DNA of 64,000 nt from an uncultured Desulfovibrio sp. (lineage in GTDB: Bacteria > Desulfobacterota > Desulfovibrionia > Desulfovibrionales > Desulfovibrionaceae): contig CAKTDV010000015.1 in assembly GCA_934546745.1 (NCBI GenBank), forward strand, positions 7,740 through 71,739, given 5' to 3'. Below the pieces are notes generated by a model, which made no database searches, had not been told where the DNA came from, and worked only from the letters and a program-made list of their open reading frames with translations. Shown here one piece after another: positions 42,295 through 50,352 of the stretch. The translations under genes were made by a program, and so were the position numbers. How positions within the stretch are numbered: the stretch's first letter is position 1; each line of letters opens with the position of its first letter.

Positions 42295-43380
42295 ATGCAG
42301 GTCAAAACATTCTCAGGCGCCAGTTCACAGGAAGTGCTCGCGCAAATCAAGAGGGAGCTGGGCGCCGACGCGGTGATCCTCTCCAATCGTACCTACCGCA
42401 AAAACGGTGTGCTGTGCCATGAAATCATGGCGGGCGTCGAACGCGCGGCACAGGGGGGATCGGGAGCGCAGCTTCCCGCGGGCGCGGCGCCCCTGCCATC
42501 GTCCGGTGTGGGCTGGAGTGAATGGCACAAGGACTGGCTGCGCGTCCGGGAGCAGCTTTTTCTGCTGATGAAGCCCGCTGTCCGCATGGATCGCCTGACT
42601 CCGCGCCAGCGTGTGGCTCTGGAGTATCTGCAGCGGGAAGGCGTGTCCGACGGCGTGTCCATCGCTCTGTATAACATGCTGGCGGCCCGTCCGGGCGCGT
42701 CCGTGCTGGAGAGCCTCGCCAGCATGGTGCCCATTCGTTCCTGGGGCGGCGCAACCTGGCCGCAGCGTGTCCATTTGTTTGCCGGCCCCTATGGCAACGG
42801 CAAGACAACGGCGGCGTTGCGCTGCGCCCTGCACCTGCGCGCGGAAAAACCGGAAACCCAGATAGCCTTCATCAATGCGGACTGTCTGCGCGGCAACGGC
42901 CGCCTGACCCTGCGGCATTGGGCCGAACTCTCGGACTTCGGTTATCTGGAAGCCGCCGACCCCGAAGGTATGCGCAAGGCGCTGGCCCTGACGGCCGAAG
43001 CCGACGCCGTTTTTATCGATACGCCCGGCATGACGCAGGAAATGAATCTTGCCCAGTGGCGGCACGAAATGGGCATTGACGGGCAGCCTCATGCGACGCA
43101 TCTTGTGATGTGCCCTTTTTATGACGGCGTGCAGATGCAGGCGCTGCTGCACCGCTATGCCGTAAACGGCGACGCCAGCCTCGTATGGACAAAGCTGGAC
43201 GAATCCGTGTGCTACGGCGCTCTCGTCAACGTCGCTTACGAGGCGCGTCTGCCCATTTCGGCCATCTCTTACGGCCCAGAGCTGAAGCAAAGCCTCAGCC
43301 CGGCGACCGAACCCCTGATATGGCGGCTCATCTTCAAGCGTCAGCTGCCCATTCAATCCGGCGACCAAGTTCGTAAATGA
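42295..43380 (+). CDS. flhF: Flagellar biosynthesis GTPase FlhF
   Basis: 361 residues. The N-terminal basic region (MQVKTFSGASSQEVLAQIKRELGADAVILSNRTYRKNG) is the FlhF hallmark. The SRP-type NG GTPase follows: P-loop GPYGNGKTT at 164-172, INADCLRGNGRL, FIDTPGMTQEM and VWTKLDESVCYGALVNVA. FlhF sets the place and number of polar flagella. AAGGAAG precedes ATG. The stop overlaps the flhG start. Confidence 0.93.
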   Translation: MQVKTFSGASSQEVLAQIKRELGADAVILSNRTYRKNGVLCHEIMAGVERAAQGGSGAQLPAGAAPLPSSGVGWSEWHKDWLRVREQLFLLMKPAVRMDRLTPRQRVALEYLQREGVSDGVSIALYNMLAARPGASVLESLASMVPIRSWGGATWPQRVHLFAGPYGNGKTTAALRCALHLRAEKPETQIAFINADCLRGNGRLTLRHWAELSDFGYLEAADPEGMRKALALTAEADAVFIDTPGMTQEMNLAQWRHEMGIDGQPHATHLVMCPFYDGVQMQALLHRYAVNGDASLVWTKLDESVCYGALVNVAYEARLPISAISYGPELKQSLSPATEPLIWRLIFKRQLPIQSGDQVRK

Positions 43381-44234
43381 CAGCCTCGTCCTTTTCTGGT
43401 ACGCAGCATGGAGCACCCGGCATGAGAGATACCTTTCCCCTGGTTTTTTCCGTCACATCCGGCAAAGGGGGCGTCGGTAAAACCAATCTGTCCGTCAACC
43501 TGGCGCTGGAGCTCGCCAAAAAGGGTAAGCGCGTCGTCCTCGTCGACGCGGATCTCGGCCTGGCCAATGTGGACGTGCTGCTGGGCCTGACGCCGCCGCG
43601 AAATCTTTTTCATCTGTTCCACGAGGGCGCGGCGATCAAGGATATTCTCTTCCCAACGCCCTACGGTTTCTCCATTCTTCCCGCCAGTTCAGGCATGAGT
43701 GAAATACTCACGCTTTCCACAGGCCAGAAGCTGGAACTGCTGGAGGCGATGGACGATTTGGAAAGCGGTGTCGACTGCTTGGTTGTGGATACCGGAGCGG
43801 GTATTAACGAAAACGTTCTCTACTTCAACCTGGCGGCGCAGCAGCGTCTCGTGGTACTCACGCCTGAACCGACCTCCCTGACGGATGCCTACGCGCTGAT
43901 CAAGGTGCTCAAAATGGCGCACGGCGTGGAGCACTTCAAGATTTGTGTCAATATGAGCAAGGACGCCGCCATGGCAAAGGAAATGTTCAAACGCCTCTAT
44001 CAGGCCTGCGATCACTTTCTTGACGGCGTATCGCTGGATTTTCTTGGCTTTGTGCCGCGCGATCCCAGTGTGCGCGCCAGCGTGGTGCAGCAGAAGCCGT
44101 TCTGCATTGCCGCGCCCGGCGCTCCTGCTGCGCGTGCCGTTGCGGACATGGCATCGGTCATCGACACATGGGAACCGCCCCGCGAACTGGACGGCAACAT
44201 TAAATTCTTCTGGAAAAAACTGCTGTTCCGTTAG
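43377..44234 (+). CDS. flhG: MinD-like ATPase FlhG/FleN
   Basis: 285 residues. The deviant Walker A SGKGGVGKT at 28-36 is followed by VVLVDADLGLANVDVLLGL, CLVVDTGAGINENVLYF and TPEPTSLTDAYALIKVL. It belongs to the MinD-like FlhG group that limits flagellar number together with FlhF. A start at 43377 overlaps the flhF stop; an internal ATG at 43422 (MRDTFPLV) is also possible. The C-terminal end is basic and aromatic (KFFWKKLLFR), consistent with a membrane-binding helix. Confidence 0.92.
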   Translation: MTASSFSGTQHGAPGMRDTFPLVFSVTSGKGGVGKTNLSVNLALELAKKGKRVVLVDADLGLANVDVLLGLTPPRNLFHLFHEGAAIKDILFPTPYGFSILPASSGMSEILTLSTGQKLELLEAMDDLESGVDCLVVDTGAGINENVLYFNLAAQQRLVVLTPEPTSLTDAYALIKVLKMAHGVEHFKICVNMSKDAAMAKEMFKRLYQACDHFLDGVSLDFLGFVPRDPSVRASVVQQKPFCIAAPGAPAARAVADMASVIDTWEPPRELDGNIKFFWKKLLFR

Positions 44235-44287
44235 AGGCGGGGGTCTCGTATGCAGGTCATACAGCGCCTTTCCGCCGTCCTATTTTT

Positions 44288-45076
44288 ATGAAAAACGCCA
44301 CAGCATACGCGCAGGCGCAGGGCCCGTGGGACGATCTTGAAATGGGCTCACGGGCATGGGAAGATTTTTCCCCGATGGAGCAGGAACTGGTGGTGCGCCA
44401 CTACGCGCCAAAAATCCGCTTTCTCGCGTTGCGCCTGAAATCCAAGCTTCCGCGCAATGTGAAATTGAGCGAAATGATAAGCTCCGGCACACTGGGCCTC
44501 ATGGAAGCTCTGGGTAAATTCCGCCCCCAGCTGGGCATCCGTTTTGAAACCTATGCGGAAAATCGTATCCGCGGGGCCATGCTCGACGAATTGCGCCGTC
44601 TGGACTGGCTGCCCCGCTCGCTGCGCCAGCGCATCCGCCTGCTGGATGAGGCCATGCGCAGGATTGAGCATGAGCAGGGACGGCAGGCTACGGAAGAAGA
44701 CCTGCAGGCGGCTACGGGACTGGATTTACGCGATATTCGCCAGGGCCTTGAGGCATTGCAGAATCAGCTCTGGCTTTCGCTGGATGCCATTCAGGATACG
44801 CTTTCTCCCGAAACGACGGCATCGGGTGACGAACCTTATGGCCGCACGGCGCAACGGGAACTGGTAGAGAGGCTGGCGCCCCTCATAGACAGATTGACAC
44901 CCCGGGAAAAGCTGGTACTCTCTCTCTATTATACCGATGAACTGAATATGCGGGAAACTGCCGAAATTATGGGCATCACCGAAGGTCGCGTTTCCCAGCT
45001 GCACTCCCAGGCTCTCAAGCGCCTTCGCAAGGAATTCATCAGGTTATACGGAGACGACGCTACGGCACTCTCATAA
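44288..45076 (+). CDS. fliA: RNA polymerase sigma factor for flagellar operons (sigma-28)
   Basis: 262 residues. Region 2 includes LVVRHYAPKIRFLALRLKSKLP and RFETYAENRIRGAMLDELRRLDWLPRSLRQ, the FliA signature. Regions 3 and 4 include EEDLQAATGLDLRDIRQGLEAL and LTPREKLVLSLYYTDELNMRETAEIMGITEGRVSQLHSQALKRLR. It directs RNA polymerase to late flagellar promoters. It follows flhG by 53 bases in the flagellar operon. No ribosome site better than weak was seen, so coupling is possible. Confidence 0.95.
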   Translation: MKNATAYAQAQGPWDDLEMGSRAWEDFSPMEQELVVRHYAPKIRFLALRLKSKLPRNVKLSEMISSGTLGLMEALGKFRPQLGIRFETYAENRIRGAMLDELRRLDWLPRSLRQRIRLLDEAMRRIEHEQGRQATEEDLQAATGLDLRDIRQGLEALQNQLWLSLDAIQDTLSPETTASGDEPYGRTAQRELVERLAPLIDRLTPREKLVLSLYYTDELNMRETAEIMGITEGRVSQLHSQALKRLRKEFIRLYGDDATALS

Positions 45077-45113
45077 CATACGGCAGACGTCTCACGACAT
45101 TCAGGAGGGAAAC

Positions 45114-45494
45114 ATGCCTTACGATCCTAATATGCGCGTCCTCATTGTGGACGATTTTTCCACGATGAGGCGCATTGTGCGCAACATCCTGCGCCAGCTC
45201 AATCTTAACAACGTTGTCGAGGCTGACGACGGTACGACGGCATGGGACATCCTCAATCGGGAAAAGATTGACTTCATTGTCTCTGACTGGAATATGCCCA
45301 ACATGACCGGTATCGAACTGCTGCGGAAAGTTCGTGCCAGCGAACAGTTCGCACACCTTCCTTTTCTGATGGTGACGGCGGAAGCGCAGCAGGAAAACAT
45401 CATTGAAGCCGTGCAGGCCAAAGTTTCCAACTACATTGTCAAACCCTTTACAACGGATACGATGAAGCAGAAAATTGACAAGATTTTCGGCTAG
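45114..45494 (+). CDS. cheY: Chemotaxis response regulator CheY
   Basis: 126 residues, a single receiver domain. The acidic pocket D13-D14, phospho-acceptor D58 (FIVSDWNMPNMTG), T88 (LMVTAEAQ) and K110 (NYIVKPF) are all present. VVEADDGTTAWDIL and the lack of an output domain identify CheY, which binds the flagellar switch FliM. AGGAGGG lies upstream of ATG. It sits in the flagellar block after fliA. Confidence 0.95.
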   Translation: MPYDPNMRVLIVDDFSTMRRIVRNILRQLNLNNVVEADDGTTAWDILNREKIDFIVSDWNMPNMTGIELLRKVRASEQFAHLPFLMVTAEAQQENIIEAVQAKVSNYIVKPFTTDTMKQKIDKIFG

Positions 45495-45743
45495 ACGGGC
45501 ATCCGGGATGGGCTGCCGCGCGGTTCATCCCGTCATGTCCGAAACCATCGTTTTCCCATTGCTGGCCGGGCGGTGCCGTTACGGGCGCTGAAAACCGTTT
45601 CATTCGCCGGTTGCCCGGCAGCGGGCGAGTGAAACGGCACTTTCGGTATTTCCACATCAATCCGGCAATAACGCAGGCTCCCGGTAACGTCCTGACAAAA
45701 CCTTTTGCGGACACCGTTGACGGCGTCCCGGCAGGCTCGGAGA

Positions 45744-46427
45744 ATGGCTGATACCAAAACGAAAACAGCGGAAGGCACCCTTCAGATGGAGGTTGTGCCC
45801 CCCACTGACAACAAAAAGGTCGAGCTGGATCTTGATGATGCGCCCTTCCTGCAAAAGGAAGAGGAGCCGCGCAAGGAGCCCCCGGCGCGCGCCGCCAGCC
45901 AACCGCCGGCCAAACAGGCCGAAGCCGCTCCTGATGCCGGCAAATCCAGAAAGCGGAAAATACTCATCGCGGCCGCCGCGGCGGGCGTTCTCCTGCTGCT
46001 TGGCGCGGCCGCCGTCTGGTGGTTCCTCCTGCGTGAGCCCGCCGCGCCGCCTCCGCCTCCCGCCAATGCCCCGCAGCCGCAGATCATCACTGTGCCTACC
46101 CAGACCGCGCCGCCTCCGTCCACGGAAAGTGTGAAGGCGCTTGATCCCTTCTGGGTGGAAAACAAGGATGTCGATGGGCACTCCCATTTTCTGATCTGTA
46201 TTTTCTCCATCGTCTGCGACAATGTTCAGGCGGAGCAGGAAATAGACCAGCATCTGCTCGTCATCCGCGATGCCATCTATTTCTATCTGCGCCAGAAGAC
46301 CTTTGAAGCGATCCTTGACGCCAAACAGGCGGAAACCATGAAAAAGGACCTTGTGTATACCATCAACAACTATCTGACGCGCTACAAGGCAAAAGATATT
46401 CTCTTTGAGAGTTACATCGGGCAATAG
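45744..46427 (+). CDS. fliL: Flagellar basal body-associated protein FliL
   Basis: About 227 residues. A long charged N-terminal tail (coiled-coil-like KKVELDLDDAPFLQKEEEPRKEP) is followed by one membrane helix (ILIAAAAAGVLLLLGAAAVWWFLL, near 72-95), a proline-rich linker and the C-terminal FliL domain (FWVENKDVDGHSHFLICIFSIVC, then DAKQAETMKKDLVYTINNYLTRY). FliL stabilises the stators around the motor. The N-terminal tail is longer than in E. coli. It starts 249 bases after cheY, with the start at 45744 favoured. Confidence 0.85.
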   Translation: MADTKTKTAEGTLQMEVVPPTDNKKVELDLDDAPFLQKEEEPRKEPPARAASQPPAKQAEAAPDAGKSRKRKILIAAAAAGVLLLLGAAAVWWFLLREPAAPPPPPANAPQPQIITVPTQTAPPPSTESVKALDPFWVENKDVDGHSHFLICIFSIVCDNVQAEQEIDQHLLVIRDAIYFYLRQKTFEAILDAKQAETMKKDLVYTINNYLTRYKAKDILFESYIGQ

Positions 46428-46456
46428 CCCTGGCTTTGAGGAACGCGGGAGAAGGA

Positions 46457-46789
46457 ATGAGCATCGAATCCACCATAGCGATCCTGTATGCCCAGACCGG
46501 TCTCGCCGCGCCCCTCGTCAATGCGGCGACGACCGGCCCGCAGGCCGCGGCCGCCATGTCCCGGATGCTGGCCGCGGAAATGGCCCGGCAGGAGCAGCAG
46601 CAGGTCAACAAGGCTGAACCCCAGACCGAAGACGCCAAGGTCAGCCCTGACGCGCAGCGACAGAACAACGGACAGATGTTCGGCAACCGCCGTAAACGCC
46701 GCCGCCCCTTTCAGCCCGCACCAGAAGATGATGAGGCCCGACCTTCCGCCTCTCCCCTTGTAGGCAACTTACTGAACCTGAAAATATGA
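46457..46789 (+). CDS. Small protein of unknown function in the flagellar block
   Basis: About 110 residues, start 46457 (GGAGAAGG upstream). The first third is alanine-rich and helical (IESTIAILYAQTGLAAPLVNAATTGPQAAAAMSRM). The middle is charged (MARQEQQQVNKAEPQTEDAK), with a basic cluster FGNRRKRRRPF. I do not recognise a family. It follows fliL by 29 bases and overlaps the next gene by four bases, so it belongs to the flagellar operon. Confidence 0.7.
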   Translation: MSIESTIAILYAQTGLAAPLVNAATTGPQAAAAMSRMLAAEMARQEQQQVNKAEPQTEDAKVSPDAQRQNNGQMFGNRRKRRRPFQPAPEDDEARPSASPLVGNLLNLKI

Positions 46790-47220
46790 ACAACGTTACC
46801 CTGATAGCCCTTGGTTTTTTCCTGCTGGAGCTGGTCATCCTCGGCGTCATCTTCTTTTTCTACATGCGTCTGCGCCGTTCGGAACGCCTTGTCAGCCTTC
46901 TGCAGGCAAACCAGCAGGCGTTGCTCGGGCGTATTGAGATGAACGCCCGCCTTGAAAAAGAAATCGTCGCCACCTTTGCCCAGCGGCAGGCCGAACTCCA
47001 GAATCTGGAAGAAAAACTGGAAGAACGCAGCGGCGAGCTGCGCCGTCTGCTGGAACAGGCCGAAGGTATCATGCGTTCGCCCCAGTTTCTGCGTGAAATC
47101 ATCCTCAACGGGCGCAAGAAGGGGCTTTCCGCACGGCAGATTGCCCGTAACGCCGGCCTGAGCGTCGACGAAGTGGAGCTCATCCTTACCCAGAATCCCG
47201 CGACAGCACAGACCGGCTAG
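46786..47220 (+). CDS. Membrane-anchored coiled-coil protein with HTH-like C terminus
   Basis: 144 residues. An N-terminal membrane helix (NVTLIALGFFLLELVILGVIFFFYM) is followed by a coiled coil (LLGRIEMNARLEKEIVATFA..., LQNLEEKLEERSGELRRLLEQAE) and a short helix-turn-helix-like end (GLSARQIARNAGLSVDEVELIL). The pattern is like the DUF2802/DUF6115 group next to flagellar genes. Its function is unknown. It overlaps the upstream gene and is followed by a terminator, so it ends the flagellar operon. Confidence 0.75.
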   Translation: MNNVTLIALGFFLLELVILGVIFFFYMRLRRSERLVSLLQANQQALLGRIEMNARLEKEIVATFAQRQAELQNLEEKLEERSGELRRLLEQAEGIMRSPQFLREIILNGRKKGLSARQIARNAGLSVDEVELILTQNPATAQTG

Positions 47221-47284
47221 ACCATCCCCGTCTCCGCGCGCCACGAAAGCTCCCGGACGAAAGGGGCCCCTTCCCTGTTTCCAC

Positions 47285-47314
47285 GCCATAGGTTTGAAAA
47301 TCTATGGCTTTTTT
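47285..47314 (+). terminator. Terminator of the flagellar operon
   Basis: GCCATAG and CTATGGC with a ten-base loop, followed by six T. Confidence 0.85.
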
Positions 47315-47427
47315 GTTCTCTCCGGCTCTGCTTCACCCAGCCCCCATCCGTTGGCCGATGCCACATCCGGCGCGGGCCATGCGGCGTTCCTCTCCCCAGC
47401 ATATCCCGGCAAGATAGGCGGGAACAT

Positions 47428-47462
47428 AAGGCCCTCGCGGGAATACCTCCGCGAGGGCCTTT
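47428..47462 (-). terminator. Terminator after the PNPOx-like gene
   Basis: AAGGCCCTCGCGG and CCGCGAGGGCCTT form perfect 13-base arms with an eight-base loop, 12 bases beyond the minus-strand stop. Confidence 0.75.
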
Positions 47463-47473
47463 GTCGTTCGTTT

Positions 47474-47869
47474 TCAGAACTCGTAAGGAGGATCTCCGGA
47501 GAAGTCCGCAATCACGCCATGGGCATCCTCCAGATAGAATACCTCAAACAGGGGATTGGAGGCATCCCCGTACAGGCTCTTGACAATAGGATTTGCGAGG
47601 CACATTTCCTTTGCCGCCATATTGTTCTCAAAAACAGCCTTTCCGTGCAGGCGAATCCATGCGTATTCCGGGCTGGAGACAGAAATTTCGACTTCCGGAT
47701 TCCGCCGCATATCCTGATAGACCTCCTTGGTGTTATTGGTGCAGAACCACAGTTTTCCATCCAGCTCGCCAGAGAACATGAAGGGGCGGCACTTGGCCTT
47801 GCCATCACGGCCGACAGTGGCCAGATACTGCACAGGGTTTGCCTTCAGAAATTCCACGACCTTGTTCAT
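47474..47869 (-). CDS. Pyridoxamine 5'-phosphate oxidase-family (FMN-binding split barrel) protein
   Basis: 131 residues. The split-barrel pattern FLKANPVQYLATVGRDGKAKCRPFMFSGELDGKLWFCTNN, then PEVEISVSSPEYAWIRLHGKAVF, marks the PNPOx-like family, small flavin- or F420-binding proteins used as reductases or detoxifiers. ATG at 47869 has GAGGAAT upstream and is chosen over a longer frame. It lies divergent to the HxlR regulator and may be its target. Confidence 0.85.
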   Translation of the reverse strand: MNKVVEFLKANPVQYLATVGRDGKAKCRPFMFSGELDGKLWFCTNNTKEVYQDMRRNPEVEISVSSPEYAWIRLHGKAVFENNMAAKEMCLANPIVKSLYGDASNPLFEVFYLEDAHGVIADFSGDPPYEF

Positions 47870-47973
47870 GAGGATTCCTCCCATTTGCATGTTGAAGAAA
47901 GGGTTGTCCCTTCTTTTCATTGATGTCAGAATAATGCCGTGCATATATTTCGTAAAGTAAGCACACTCTTGTG

Positions 47974-47990
47974 CCTTAGTTACACTAAGG
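47974..47990. promoter_or_regulatory. Palindromic operator between the PNPOx-like and HxlR genes
   Basis: CCTTAGT TAC ACTAAGG, a perfect 7+7 palindrome with three central bases, 19 bases before the HxlR start and about 105 bases from the divergent gene. It is the likely binding site of the HxlR-type regulator. Confidence 0.6.
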
Positions 47991-48008
47991 ATACTGTTGG
48001 AGATTCAC

Positions 48009-48344
48009 GTGGAAACTACGCTGCCCAAAAAGCTTCCTGCCTGCCCTGTGGAAACTACGCTGACCCTCATCAGCAACAAATGGAAAGTGCTCATTCTCCG
48101 TGATCTGATGCCGGGAACAAAACGGTTCGGGGAGTTAAAAAAGTCAATCGGCCATGTGACGCAAAAAGTCCTGACAACCCAGCTGCGGCAGATGGAAGAA
48201 AGCGGGCTGCTGATCCGCAAGGTATACGCCGAAGTGCCGCCACGCGTGGAATATACCCTGACAGAACTGGGGTACAGTTTGAAACCTGTGCTGGATATTC
48301 TGTGGGCATGGGGTGAAGAATATAAGAAACGACATGTAGTATAA
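48009..48344 (+). CDS. HxlR-family transcriptional regulator
   Basis: 111 residues from a GTG at 48009, six bases after GGAG. The winged-helix HxlR pattern is CPVETTLTLISNKWKVLILRDL, then GELKKSIGHVTQKVLTTQLRQMEESGL and YAEVPPRVEYTLTELGYSLKPVL. One cysteine precedes the domain (PACPVETT), the place used for redox or aldehyde sensing in this family (HypR, YodB). It likely controls the divergent PNPOx-like gene and itself through the palindrome at 47974. Confidence 0.88.
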   Translation: METTLPKKLPACPVETTLTLISNKWKVLILRDLMPGTKRFGELKKSIGHVTQKVLTTQLRQMEESGLLIRKVYAEVPPRVEYTLTELGYSLKPVLDILWAWGEEYKKRHVV

Positions 48345-48451
48345 GATGAAAGAGAAACGGGCGCCCTCCGCGCGGGAGGCTCCCAGCAAAAAGCCGGAGG
48401 GGACTGTGCCAGGAGAGGATACGGGGGCGGACTTTTTTGCCCCAGCGCGCC

Positions 48452-48480
48452 TTGCCGCACGGCGCTTTCCATGCTAGCAT
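48452..48480 (+). promoter_or_regulatory. Sigma-70 promoter of the NhaC gene with palindrome
   Basis: TTGCCG at 48452-48457, 17 bases, TAGCAT at 48475-48480. The -10 is embedded in the perfect palindrome CCATGCTAGCATGG (48469-48482), which could be an operator. Confidence 0.5.
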
Positions 48481-48549
48481 GGCCGCAACTTTTTCCGTCG
48501 TGCGCCTAGATTTTGCACACGACCGTCACCCCTTGCCGGAGTCGTTCCT

Positions 48550-50094
48550 ATGGATCCGTTCAATGCGGGCGCGCTTTCCCTGCTGCCGCCCATTATCGCC
48601 ATCACGCTGGCCCTCTGGACAAAGGAAGTTTTTTCCTCCCTCATGATCGGCATTCTGAGCGGATCGCTCATCTATACCGTCGGTATGGGACAGGACTTCG
48701 TTATCGTCCGCACCATTGAAACGGCGTTTGCCGTCATGGTCAAAAAGGTCGATTTCAATATCATCATCTTCTGTTCCCTGCTGGGGTCGCTGGTCTACGT
48801 CATCTCGCTGGCCGGTGGCACCCGCGCCTATGGCGCGTGGGCAACCCGGCGCATCAAGGGGAAAACCAGCGCCCTCCTCTCCACCAGCGCCCTTGGCGCG
48901 TTCATTTTCATTGACGACTATTTCAACTGCCTTACCGTGGGCACTGTCATGCGCCCGGTCACGGACAGCTACAGGATTTCCCGCGCCAAGCTGGCCTACA
49001 TCATTGACGCCACCGCCGCACCCATCTGCATCATCGCCCCCATTTCCAGCTGGGCCGCCGCCGTCGGCAGCAACCTGAAGGCCACGGGCGCCTTTGAAAG
49101 CGATCTGGCGGCCTTTGTGGCGACCATACCCTGGAACTTCTACGCCCTGCTCTCCATCATCATGGTGGTGTTGATCAGCGCCTGCAACTTCGACTTCGGC
49201 CCCATGCGCAAGGCCGAACTGCGCGCCCAGAGCGGCGACGTGGGTGGCATCGAAAAAAATGACGACAACCGCAGACAGCCCGAAAGCGGCGCGCGCGGCC
49301 ATGTTCTCGATATGCTGATCCCCATTGTCGCCCTTATCGCCTTTGCGGTCATGGCGCTGCTGTTCAACGGCGGCTACTGGGGCGGCGATCCCGCCTATCA
49401 CAGTCTTGCCGCGGCCTTTGGCAATTGCTCCGCCGCGCCGGCGCTGTCTCTCGCTTCCTTCGCCGCCCTGCTTGTGGCCTTTCTCCAGTTTGTCCCTCGC
49501 GGCATCCTTTCCCTCAAGACGTTCATGGACGGCTGTATGCAGGGCATGAAGGCCATGATGCCCGCCAATACCATTCTGGTGCTGGCCTGGGCCATCAGCG
49601 GTGTCTGTCGCGATCTGCTGCAGACACCCGTCTTCGTCAAGTCGCTTGTCGAAGGCGACGGCGGCCTTACCGGCGGCCTGCTGCCCGCCGTCATCTTTAT
49701 TCTGGCGGGCTTTCTGAGTTTCTCCACCGGTACCGCCTGGGGGACTTTTGGCATCCTGATCCCCATTGTCGTTCCCGTAGCGCAGGTTGTCGATCCCAAC
49801 GGCAGCCTGGTGCTGATTTCCCTGTCTGCCACACTGGCGGGCAGCGTCTTTGGCGATCACTGCTCGCCCATTTCAGACACGACCATTCTGTCCAGCGCCG
49901 GGGCGGCCTGTACGCATATTGAGCATGTTGCCACGCAGATGCCCTATGCCTGTGTTGTCGCCGCCAGCAGTCTCGTGGGCTACATCGCGGCGGGCTTCAG
50001 CCAGAGCCTGCCCATCAGCTTTGGCGCGGGGCTTCTTGTCATGGTGCTGACGCTGCTCTACTTCCGTGCCCGCGCCCGCGACGCGGCGGCATAA
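48550..50094 (+). CDS. NhaC-family Na+/H+ antiporter
   Basis: 514 residues with 10-13 membrane helices. The pattern (LLPPIIAITLALWTKEVFSSLMIGILSGSLI, FIDDYFNCLTVGTVMRPVTD, GLFGDHCSPISDTTILSSAGA-like FGDHCSPISDTTILSSAGA near the end) is typical of the NhaC/YuiF superfamily. It exchanges sodium or an organic ion against protons. No strong ribosome site is present. A terminator follows. Substrate specificity cannot be told; some relatives carry amino acids or malate/lactate pairs. Confidence 0.85.
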   Translation: MDPFNAGALSLLPPIIAITLALWTKEVFSSLMIGILSGSLIYTVGMGQDFVIVRTIETAFAVMVKKVDFNIIIFCSLLGSLVYVISLAGGTRAYGAWATRRIKGKTSALLSTSALGAFIFIDDYFNCLTVGTVMRPVTDSYRISRAKLAYIIDATAAPICIIAPISSWAAAVGSNLKATGAFESDLAAFVATIPWNFYALLSIIMVVLISACNFDFGPMRKAELRAQSGDVGGIEKNDDNRRQPESGARGHVLDMLIPIVALIAFAVMALLFNGGYWGGDPAYHSLAAAFGNCSAAPALSLASFAALLVAFLQFVPRGILSLKTFMDGCMQGMKAMMPANTILVLAWAISGVCRDLLQTPVFVKSLVEGDGGLTGGLLPAVIFILAGFLSFSTGTAWGTFGILIPIVVPVAQVVDPNGSLVLISLSATLAGSVFGDHCSPISDTTILSSAGAACTHIEHVATQMPYACVVAASSLVGYIAAGFSQSLPISFGAGLLVMVLTLLYFRARARDAAA

Positions 50095-50115
50095 CCGCTC
50101 TTTTTCCGCGTTTGT

Positions 50116-50152
50116 CAAAGGGGGAGGAAAAGCGTTGTTTCCTCCCCCTTTG
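50116..50152 (+). terminator. Terminator after the NhaC gene
   Basis: CAAAGGGGGAGGAAA pairs with TTTCCTCCCCCTTTG across a seven-base loop, followed by CGCTTTTC. Confidence 0.8.
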
Positions 50153-50308
50153 CGCTTTTCCGGATTTCAATCCACAGCCGCCCTCCCTTTCTCCCGCGCA
50201 TGGTTTCCACGCTTGACGAAAAAATTTTTGCTTCCTATTTTCCTTCGATTCCCCGGGCGGCGCCGTCTCCGGATGGCACGCCTCACCCTGAGTTGCAGGA
50301 ACGTTGCT

Positions 50309-50352
50309 TCCCCCAAAAAGAGGGGAGGTTTCAGACCTCGAAGGAATTTTTG
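50309..50352 (+). promoter_or_regulatory. Leader element copy B upstream of the MipA-like gene
   Basis: TCCCCC AAAAAG AGGGGA hairpin, then GGTTTCAGACCTCGAAGG, then AATTTTTG and ATG. The last 30 bases before the start match copy A upstream of rnr at all but two or three positions, although the genes are unrelated. Confidence 0.6.
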
